This document shows positions 7,515-13,906 of a stretch of DNA of 16,062 bases, one piece after another. Made by a program: the position numbers and the translations under genes. Each line of letters begins with the position of its first letter. Position 1 is the first letter of the stretch. Origin of the DNA: JBGPBY01 sp041481485 (GTDB lineage: Bacteria > Acidobacteriota > Terriglobia > 20CM-2-55-15); contig JBGPBY010000121.1 in the NCBI GenBank assembly GCA_041481485.1, positions 1-16,062 on the forward strand, read 5' to 3'. The notes beneath the pieces are model-generated. The model saw only the letters and a program-made list of their open reading frames with translations. It was not told where the DNA came from and searched no databases.

Positions 7515-8777
7515 CTATCGGAGTTTCTCCTGGCGCCATTCCTTTCCGACTATCAGCCGGGCGCCCCGGCCGAATGTCAGATACGACCATGCCCATTGGA
7601 GTATAACGAGAAGGCGGTGTTCGAAGCCGGTCAGGTAGTAAATATGCACCGCAAGCCATGTGATCCATGCGGCGAATCCGCCAAATTGCCTCTTCCCGAT
7701 TTCAATGACGGCCCTGCTTCGGCCGATGGTGGCCATTTGACCTTTGTCGAAAAACTGGAACGGAATTCGCGTTTTCCCTTGAAGGTCGCGCAGAATGGTC
7801 CGGCCGATGAATGAGCCTTGCTGCATCGCGACCGGGGCCGTCCCCGGAAGTGGACTTCCAGTTTGATGGGTAAATCGGGCCAGGTCTCCAGCAATGAAGA
7901 CATTCGGCTGGTCTTTGACGCTCAGATCGGGCGCAACCGGCACCCGGCCCTGTGGATCCACTTCGAGTCCGGCGCCACGCCCAAGTGGAGACGCCCGTAC
8001 TCCGGCCGCCCAGAGGACCGTCGCTGCAGGCAAACGCTCGTTACCAATCTGAACTCCGGTGCCATCAATGGATGTGACGCCGCTTCCAGTACGTGTCTCC
8101 ACACCGAGTTCCGCGAGATCCTGCACTGCGCGCTTTGCAGACTTTTCAGAGAACGCCGGCAAAATACGCGGACCCGCTTCAATGAGAATAATCCGGGCCT
8201 CGCGTGCATCGATAACATGGAAATCCCTGGCCAGGGTATGCCGGCTCATTTCTCCGATGGCGCCGGCAAGTTCGACTCCGGTAGGCCCGCCTCCGACAAT
8301 CACAAAAGTCAGGTTCCTTTGACGCTCATTGGGATCGGTAGCTCGTTCCGCCTGTTCGAATGCAGTGAGAACGCGCCGGCGAATCTCGGTGGCCTGCTCG
8401 ATCGATTTGAGGCCCGGTGCAAATTCTTCCCATTCCGGATGACCGAAGTAGGAGTGGCTGGCGCCGCAGGCAAGAATGAGATAGTCGTAAGAGAACTCAC
8501 CACCGGTATCGAGCTTCGCCAAACGGCGTTGAAGATCCAGCGATTCGACTTCACCCAGCAGTACGCGGATATTGGAATATCGGGAAAGTATCGAACGAAT
8601 GGGTGCTGCGATCTCTGCCGGACTTAATCCAGCCATCGCTACCTGGTAAAGAAGCGGTTGGAAAAGATGATGGTTCCGCCTGTCCACAACCGTCACCTGT
8701 ATGCCAGCTGCTCCACCCAGAGCCTTCGCGGCATTGAGACCGGCGAAGCCGCATCCGACGATCAGAACGTGTTTCAT
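7515..8777 (-). CDS. ndh: Type II NADH dehydrogenase (NDH-2)
   Basis: A 420-residue single-subunit flavoprotein that passes electrons from NADH to membrane quinone without pumping protons. The FAD-binding motif is G8-C-G10-F-A-G13. The NAD(P)H-binding motif VGGGPTGVELAG lies near residue 160, and a third FAD contact is 'NVFIAGDLA'. 'ATVLWAAGVRASPLG' and 'PGTAPVAMQQG' are also typical of the family. The C-terminal region 'WLAVHIYYLTGFEHRLLVILQWAWSY' (here in two pieces: WLAVHIYYLTG and HRLLVILQWAWSY) is the amphipathic membrane-anchoring tail. The length fits well. The start at 8777 overlaps the stop of the upstream flavoprotein by 4 nt (ATGA), so the two enzymes are translationally coupled. 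An alternative role as a sulfide:quinone oxidoreductase is less likely because the catalytic cysteines of that family are absent. Confidence 0.93.
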   Translation of the reverse strand: MKHVLIVGCGFAGLNAAKALGGAAGIQVTVVDRRNHHLFQPLLYQVAMAGLSPAEIAAPIRSILSRYSNIRVLLGEVESLDLQRRLAKLDTGGEFSYDYLILACGASHSYFGHPEWEEFAPGLKSIEQATEIRRRVLTAFEQAERATDPNERQRNLTFVIVGGGPTGVELAGAIGEMSRHTLARDFHVIDAREARIILIEAGPRILPAFSEKSAKRAVQDLAELGVETRTGSGVTSIDGTGVQIGNERLPAATVLWAAGVRASPLGRGAGLEVDPQGRVPVAPDLSVKDQPNVFIAGDLARFTHQTGSPLPGTAPVAMQQGSFIGRTILRDLQGKTRIPFQFFDKGQMATIGRSRAVIEIGKRQFGGFAAWITWLAVHIYYLTGFEHRLLVILQWAWSYLTFGRGARLIVGKEWRQEKLR

Positions 8778-9856
8778 GGACTGGACTTTCGCGAACGCGC
8801 AGCCCTCGTAATCTTTTCGCCAATCAACGCAATCTTGTTGTCGCGAAGCCGTTTTTCATTGAGCCAGTACGGACTGGTAATTTCCTTGAAAGCGTGAATG
8901 GCCGCCTGGATTCCTTCGGCCCATGCAACGGCGATCAACTTGATGTCTCCATGAACATCGCCAACGGCAAAGATTCCCTCACGGCTGGTTTCGAAATAAG
9001 GATCAATGGAGATGCTTGCATCTTCGTTCAGTTTCAGGCGAAGCCTTTCGAATGTTTCCTTCGCCGACAAGAATCCGATTTGCACAATCACGAGAGAACA
9101 CCGGATTGTTTCGCCGTCGCTCAAGGTGATTTGTATTTGCTCTCCGGCAATCTCGACTGCAGTGATTTCCACCGAAACGCGAATCGCCGCGCCCGCCTGA
9201 CGCAGGCGGGCGAGTGAATCCGGTTTTCCCACCGGGACGGCTTCGCGAACAATGAGGTCGACCGCTCCTTTTCGTCCAAGCACCATCATTGCGGCATCGA
9301 GGGCGGAGTCGCCTCCGCCCACGACGGAGACGCGCCGGCCTTCGTAATCGCCGATTTTGGGAATCTTGTAATACACGTTTGCCGAGCCCAGTCGATCCAG
9401 AAGAGCATGCCTGCGCGGATAGTGCAGGAGTCCGCAGGCAATGATGACTTTGCGGCAGAGATAGGAATGTTTTGACGTCACCACACGCTTCAGAGGTTCG
9501 CCATCATAGACCTCGGAGGTGTCTTCGATTTCGGTCAGCTCTTCGTTGAAGCGAAATTGAACGAATGCATTGACAGCCTGGCGGTAGGTACGTTCGGACA
9601 GTTCCTCACCCGTGATTCCGTCGGGGAATCCCGGAATATCCACGATTCGTTTGTCGGCATAAAGAAAGTGCGGCTGGCCGCCTGCGCTGTCCTTGGCTTC
9701 AAGGATCAGCGTCGTCAGGGCGCGATGCGCAGTGGTGAGTCCAGCCGCAAGCCCGGCGGGCCCGGCGCCGATGATGACAACATCCCAGTAGGGAAGATGG
9801 TCGAAATCCAGATCCGCTTCGAGTGCTTTGACGTTGAAGTCGGCCATAAAGGACAT
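8774..9856 (-). CDS. Thioredoxin reductase-like flavoprotein, probably ferredoxin--NADP reductase type 2
   Basis: A 360-residue two-dinucleotide-domain flavoprotein. The FAD motif is G30-A-G-P-A-G35 and the NADPH-domain motif is GGGDSA at 180-185. The CxxC redox pair of thioredoxin reductase is missing: the region around 'IIACGLLHYPRR' has a single Cys141. 'GGQPHFLYADKRIVDIPGFP' (59-78) and 'GDIKLIAVAWAEG' close to the C-terminus match the YumC-type ferredoxin/flavodoxin-NADP+ reductases. That enzyme exchanges electrons between NADPH and ferredoxin in the cytoplasm. ATG 9856 is used here; Met4 at 9847 is an alternative, and neither has a Shine-Dalgarno. The start is only 9 nt from the left end of a 245-bp palindromic repeat, so promoter or read-through must involve that repeat. 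It overlaps ndh by 4 nt. Confidence 0.82.
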   Translation of the reverse strand: MSFMADFNVKALEADLDFDHLPYWDVVIIGAGPAGLAAGLTTAHRALTTLILEAKDSAGGQPHFLYADKRIVDIPGFPDGITGEELSERTYRQAVNAFVQFRFNEELTEIEDTSEVYDGEPLKRVVTSKHSYLCRKVIIACGLLHYPRRHALLDRLGSANVYYKIPKIGDYEGRRVSVVGGGDSALDAAMMVLGRKGAVDLIVREAVPVGKPDSLARLRQAGAAIRVSVEITAVEIAGEQIQITLSDGETIRCSLVIVQIGFLSAKETFERLRLKLNEDASISIDPYFETSREGIFAVGDVHGDIKLIAVAWAEGIQAAIHAFKEITSPYWLNEKRLRDNKIALIGEKITRAARSRKSSP

Positions 9857-9865
9857 CGTACCGCT

Positions 9866-10110
9866 ACAAATGTGAGCTGTCAGATGAATTGTTGTCCGAT
9901 GTCAAATGTATCTGGTGCGATTACCGAATGACCCAATTGTGAAGGAATGCAAATCCCCAATGCAGGGGCGGTCTATGACCGCCCACAATACATCGGATTG
10001 CATTCCTCAAAATTGTGGGCGGTCATAGACCGCCCCTACATTGGGGATTTGCATTCCTTCACACGGTCATTAGACATTGGACAACAGAACATTTGACAGC
10101 TCACATTTGT
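9866..10110. repeat. 245-bp nested palindromic (MITE-like) element
   Basis: The inner arms 9938-9989 and 10012-10063 pair at 51 of 52 positions around a 22-nt loop. Each inner arm contains the self-complementary core GGGCGGTC-TAT-GACCGCCC. Outer arms 9866 to about 9903 and 10073-10110 pair at 33 of 38 positions, and the stretches between outer and inner arms are also partly related with small deletions. The ends read ACAAATGTGAGCTGTCAG / CTGACAGCTCACATTTGT-like. The right end runs into mutY and supplies its stop codon (TCA at 10101-10103 on the plus strand). The left end stops 9 nt before the FNR-like start. A related half-copy is at the right window edge. It is non-coding. Confidence 0.9.
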
Positions 10111-11048
10111 CTGCCTTCATCAGCCCGTTGAGAGACCGTATAGATTTTCTTAGTAAGAGAAGAAACCGGGACCTCGTGAATGTCGACCCACTCGAATTCC
10201 TTTGATGGATGGATTGCTCCCGCCAGCACATTCACTTCGAGCCGATGATGGGTAATCGTGTGGCGGCACGTTCCAACGTTCCGGTGCGCGCCCGGCGGCA
10301 TTTCGCCGAACATCGGGAATTCCCAAAGGCCTTTTGCCTGACGCATGAGAAAGAGCTCATTCTTCGTTTGGACTACGGCAAACAAATTCACGCGGATCGT
10401 TTCCGGCCGTTTTTTCACCGCAGGGATCTGCTCCTGCATTCCCAGACGGAACGCGGCACAGTGGCTCTGCACGGGACACAACAGGCATCTTGGCGATTTG
10501 AATGAACACACCTTGGCGCCCAGCTCCATCAGTGCCTGATTGATGAGCCGCGGTTCGGCCTGTTGTACAAGCTGCTCCGCCGCTTCCCATTGTTGCTTTG
10601 GATTGTCTTGCGTCCAGCCATGGATGCGCGACAGCACCCGGCGGACATTGCCATCGACGACGGGATAAGGCCGGTTGAAGGCAATGCTCATGATTGCGCC
10701 TGCCATGTACTGTCCAATGCCGGGAAGCGTCCGGAGCGTCTCATAATCGCGCGGAACCTCTGCCCCATGTTCGGCAACCACTCGTTTCGCAGCGGCGTGA
10801 AGATTCCGCGCGCGGCTGTAATAGCCGAGTCCCGCCCAGAGTTTCAGGACCGTATGTTCATCGGCTTGGGCGAGGGACCGAATTGTGGGAAGTGTCTGGG
10901 TGAACCGGTCAAAGTACGGCAACGCCGTTTCGACCTGAGTCTGCTGCAGCATGACTTCGGAAACCCAGACGTGGTAGGGGTTGTAGCCGTTACGCCAGGG
11001 AAGATCTCGCCGGTTGACCTGAAACCAGCGAACTAGCTCTTCATGCAT
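10101..11048 (-). CDS. mutY: Adenine DNA glycosylase MutY
   Basis: A 315-residue base-excision glycosylase that removes adenine mispaired with 8-oxoguanine. Starting at ATG 11048, it has the catalytic Glu31 in WVSEVMLQQTQ, the helix-hairpin-helix LPGIGQYMAGA at 108-118, catalytic Asp132 in PVVDGNVRR, and the 4Fe-4S loop C181-x6-C188-x2-C191-x5-C197. The C-terminal Nudix-like 8-oxoG recognition domain follows ('NLFAVVQTK', 'GLWEFPMFGEM', 'HTITHHRLEV'). A further open stretch up to 11132 adds 28 unlike residues inside the preceding gene and was not used; GGAAG precedes the chosen ATG. It overlaps the radical SAM gene by 16 nt. The last two residues (Gln, Met), part of the preceding Arg codon, and the TGA stop fall inside the 9866-10110 repeat, so the natural terminus may have been replaced, although the domain looks nearly complete. 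Confidence 0.95.
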   Translation of the reverse strand: MHEELVRWFQVNRRDLPWRNGYNPYHVWVSEVMLQQTQVETALPYFDRFTQTLPTIRSLAQADEHTVLKLWAGLGYYSRARNLHAAAKRVVAEHGAEVPRDYETLRTLPGIGQYMAGAIMSIAFNRPYPVVDGNVRRVLSRIHGWTQDNPKQQWEAAEQLVQQAEPRLINQALMELGAKVCSFKSPRCLLCPVQSHCAAFRLGMQEQIPAVKKRPETIRVNLFAVVQTKNELFLMRQAKGLWEFPMFGEMPPGAHRNVGTCRHTITHHRLEVNVLAGAIHPSKEFEWVDIHEVPVSSLTKKIYTVSQRADEGRQM

Positions 11049-12160
11049 TCCGCCGCTTCCTTCATTTCCCGTTCGAGCCGCTTGATTTCGGTCAGATGGC
11101 CGGGATTGAACGGAAGTGAGGGATAGTAGCAATTGCTTTCGTGAGTACAGAAGCAGCCGTCGGCCACTCGGTCGCGCCGCGCTTCCATTGCGGGAGAGTA
11201 CCAGAGCTTCGAAAAATCCCAGTCATAGTTGCGAAGATTTCCGACCCCGTCCAGTAACTCGCAGCTTGAAAGTGTGCCTTCATCGTAAATGACGGCGCCG
11301 GCAGTCCCGGCCCAGCACTGCAGATGCGGCCGCCCGTCCATTGCGGTTTTCGATATGAGTTCGTGCATGTACACATCGATCGCGGCCTTGAAAAATCCGG
11401 CATCGCCGGAATAGTTGTTCTTGATGGCCGCATGGCGCGAATCGTCCCGTATCGTGTGCGACAGCTTGTCGTAACGGAGTTTGTCGATGATGAGTTCTTT
11501 GGGCCGCGCTGAAGGAGGCCGGATGTAATTGATATTGACCTTATCCGGTTTCAGCTCGTACTTCAGGAAGTCGTACCATTCAAAGATCCGGTCCTGATTG
11601 CTGTTCATGAAACAGGTGCAGGTTTGAATATCGAGCCGCGGATACTGTTTTTTGAGCAATTGCAGTTTGCGTGCCGTGTCGATCGCAATGTCCCAGCTGC
11701 CCACTTTCTGGCGGATGCTTTCGTGGTCTTCCTTTAATCCATCGATACCGAGCGCCACGGTGACATTCAGACTCGGGCACTCTTCAAGAATCCGGGTGAC
11801 ATCGGGCAGAATGCGCTGCTGGATCTGGCCATTCGACATCAGGACTATGGCATCGAGCTTGTTGTTTTTGTGGAACGCGCGCGCAATTTCCGGAAGGTCC
11901 TTGCGAGTAAAGGGCTCGCCGCCGGCAATGATCAGTACGCCAAGATTCGCGCCGAGAGTTTCACTGATTCGCTCGACGTTCTTTGTGGTCATCTGGAGCC
12001 GCTTGCGGTCCTTGTCGTCGAGTTCGTCGGTGAAAAAGCAATGAACGCACCTCATGTCGCAGACCGAGGTGATGAGAATGTTCAGAAGAATCGGTGCGAA
12101 CGGGCGGCCCGTGGCCATTTGCGCATAGCGCTTGAGAATTTCTTTATTGTGAAAGTCCAT
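11033..12160 (-). CDS. Radical SAM protein with SPASM-like C-terminal cysteines
   Basis: A 375-residue radical SAM enzyme of unknown substrate. The SAM/4Fe-4S motif is C34-D-M-R-C38-V-H-C41 (CxxxCxxC), followed by the SAM-binding 'IIAGGEPFTRKD' and a 'GIDGLKEDHESIR' segment as in peptide-modifying and MoaA/PqqE-type members. The C-terminal part has C282-x12-G295-x4-C300, then C336-x-C338-x5-C344 and C372. This resembles a SPASM domain, which binds auxiliary Fe-S clusters, but deviates from its consensus (C-x-C instead of C-x2-C, and no Cys three residues after C344). ATG 12160 lies inside the upstream TldE-like gene (17-nt overlap), and the gene itself overlaps mutY by 16 nt. No signal peptide, so it acts in the cytoplasm. 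Peptide modification is a plausible inference but no precursor peptide is seen. Confidence 0.85.
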   Translation of the reverse strand: MDFHNKEILKRYAQMATGRPFAPILLNILITSVCDMRCVHCFFTDELDDKDRKRLQMTTKNVERISETLGANLGVLIIAGGEPFTRKDLPEIARAFHKNNKLDAIVLMSNGQIQQRILPDVTRILEECPSLNVTVALGIDGLKEDHESIRQKVGSWDIAIDTARKLQLLKKQYPRLDIQTCTCFMNSNQDRIFEWYDFLKYELKPDKVNINYIRPPSARPKELIIDKLRYDKLSHTIRDDSRHAAIKNNYSGDAGFFKAAIDVYMHELISKTAMDGRPHLQCWAGTAGAVIYDEGTLSSCELLDGVGNLRNYDWDFSKLWYSPAMEARRDRVADGCFCTHESNCYYPSLPFNPGHLTEIKRLEREMKEAAECMKS

Positions 12161-13904
12161 TACTGATACTGAAAAACGGATTGTTCAACGTCGCCGGCTT
12201 CTGCTGCGTTCCTGTTGGGCGGTCCAGAGTAAGTTCCTCGAGAATTATCGAAGGAGCGACGATACTGGTCGGAGTCTCGGCATCCTGAGTGCCCACCAGA
12301 CGATTCTGTACGAATGAATCGCTTCCGAATGCCTGGATATGACGCAGGGACTGCACGGTTAATCCGGTAGCAGTGCCGCCACGAATCAATTCCTCGCGTC
12401 CCGTCGCCACATGCACTTTGTAAGTCAGCACCGGAGCGCCGATCGGGCCCTGATTCCCGGACACCTGCTTGATCATGATTCCGTAATCCAAACGTTCTTC
12501 CTTGGCCAGCCGCATGAGTTCTGCCTTCAGTTCGTCATAGGACTTTCCGTCCTTGTCGACTTTGACGATGAAGTTGCTGATCTGCGTGGTCTCACGTCCC
12601 GGAACGCCGCGGCCGTGTCCGTTCGACTGGGGCCGATCTTTTGAAGGCCTCCGCGATGTGAGCAGGTTGGTCAACAAGCCATCTTCAACCAGGGAAACGC
12701 GCTGACCCGGGATTCCCTGATCGTCTATGGGGTAATGCCCGATCAATGGGGTGTTGCCGGACCGCGTCAGGCTGGGATCGTCAAAGATCGAAAGACTTGC
12801 AGGGAGCACGGGACGTTTCATGCGATCCGATAGAGCGCTGCCGGATGATTGTCCGCCGCGGCCGCCAATTGGCCCGCGTTCTTCGGTCAGTTCAGGGGCG
12901 AGAACGCGCGCAAACATTTCTGACGACGCCTGACCCACCAGCAGGACCGGTCCGGAATAGTTTGCGTCGAGGACCGGAGCCGTGCGCAACGCTGTAAGAT
13001 CCTTTCCGATCTGCCGGACAGCGTCCGACAGCGCTTGAGTTGAAGGCATCTCATCGAAAGATCTCGCACTGAAAGGCAGGGAAATGGAAATCTGCATTCC
13101 GTCGGCAGCCTGAGTGGATGCGCTGGCCTGCAATGCAATGAGCAGGAGAGGCTCCATGGTCTTGGTGCCTTCACTGTTCACGATATAGCGATGATTCAGA
13201 CGCGCATGGTACGAAATGCTGGATTGCTGAACTGCGGGAAAGTCCCGAAAGATTTTCGACAGCTCACGAAGCTGGTTTTCGATCTTCGCGCGTTCCAGCG
13301 GCATTTTCATTTTGGGAGAAAACGCGACTGTGGCCTTTTCCTTCGAAAAGTCCGGCACCGGATCTTCCTGCTGCGTACGGTTTTGGGTGTAGGCGCGCTT
13401 CTGCGCAATCGTTTCCACAGCGGACTTGTATGCCGCGTCGGTTGCCAGCCAGAGCGAATGACGGAGCGCATCGTAGTCATCGTCCAGTGTGGTTTGCAGT
13501 CCCGCACCGGTGGATCCTCCTCCTCCGCCTCTGCCGCCGGAGAATCCGGTATTGTCAAAATCGTAATCGCCGACTCGCACCTGAGCATGGATAACGCGAT
13601 CGTGCGACGGTGAGGACCGGGTCAACGAGCCAAAGGTGGCCGATGCCTTGAAATCTTCATCGTCGTACAACGTGTACTGAATAAAGTACGGCTTATCGAG
13701 ATCATTCAATTTCAGCTGCGTGATTGAGCGATTGAGTTCATCGCCCATCGCTTTCAGGACGGGGTCTGAATAAGTTGCCGGCAAAGCAGGAGCCGGCGAC
13801 GTTTGCGGACGGGCCTGCCCGGCTGCGACGATCGCAGCCGTCACCATGAAGCATGTCGCCAGCAGGGCGCCTGGTCTGGATTTCTTCGACAGTCTCCGGC
13901 TCAT
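12144..13904 (-). CDS. Exported TldE/PmbA-like protein lacking the metalloprotease motif
   Basis: A 586-residue paralogue of the upstream gene. Shared landmarks include 'VRVGDYDFDNT', 'SLWLATDAAYKSAV', 'YIVNSEGT', 'DDQGIPGQ', 'SNGHGRGVPG' and 'SIVAPSI'. The position of HExxxH is occupied by A332-R-V-L-A-P337, and the C-terminal metal-ligand Cys of the partner is also missing, so it cannot bind the zinc in the known way. This mirrors TldE, the inactive half of the TldD/TldE heterodimer. The N-terminus has basic residues 3-10 (with Arg3-Arg4, weakly Tat-like), a hydrophobic core at about 13-28 and a probable cleavage site near 31, so it should be exported. A GGGAGG at 13914-13919, inside the end of the upstream gene, serves its ATG at 13904. 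A Gly-rich loop is at about 128-140. Confidence 0.85.
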   Translation of the reverse strand: MSRRLSKKSRPGALLATCFMVTAAIVAAGQARPQTSPAPALPATYSDPVLKAMGDELNRSITQLKLNDLDKPYFIQYTLYDDEDFKASATFGSLTRSSPSHDRVIHAQVRVGDYDFDNTGFSGGRGGGGGSTGAGLQTTLDDDYDALRHSLWLATDAAYKSAVETIAQKRAYTQNRTQQEDPVPDFSKEKATVAFSPKMKMPLERAKIENQLRELSKIFRDFPAVQQSSISYHARLNHRYIVNSEGTKTMEPLLLIALQASASTQAADGMQISISLPFSARSFDEMPSTQALSDAVRQIGKDLTALRTAPVLDANYSGPVLLVGQASSEMFARVLAPELTEERGPIGGRGGQSSGSALSDRMKRPVLPASLSIFDDPSLTRSGNTPLIGHYPIDDQGIPGQRVSLVEDGLLTNLLTSRRPSKDRPQSNGHGRGVPGRETTQISNFIVKVDKDGKSYDELKAELMRLAKEERLDYGIMIKQVSGNQGPIGAPVLTYKVHVATGREELIRGGTATGLTVQSLRHIQAFGSDSFVQNRLVGTQDAETPTSIVAPSIILEELTLDRPTGTQQKPATLNNPFFSISNGLSQ

Positions 13905-13906
13905 AC

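Noticed and set aside
7032..7814. 260-codon plus-strand open frame
   Set aside because: Its Phe/Ser-rich product is the complement of the Lys/Ala/Arg-rich histone-like gene and the end of ndh; no start signal or motif supports it.
7818..8627. 269-codon plus-strand open frame
   Set aside because: Antisense to the core of NDH-2, with no recognisable domain.
11049..11132. Extension of mutY to an upstream ATG at 11132
   Set aside because: The extra 28 residues lie inside the radical SAM gene and do not resemble MutY; the ATG at 11048 starts with the family-typical sequence.
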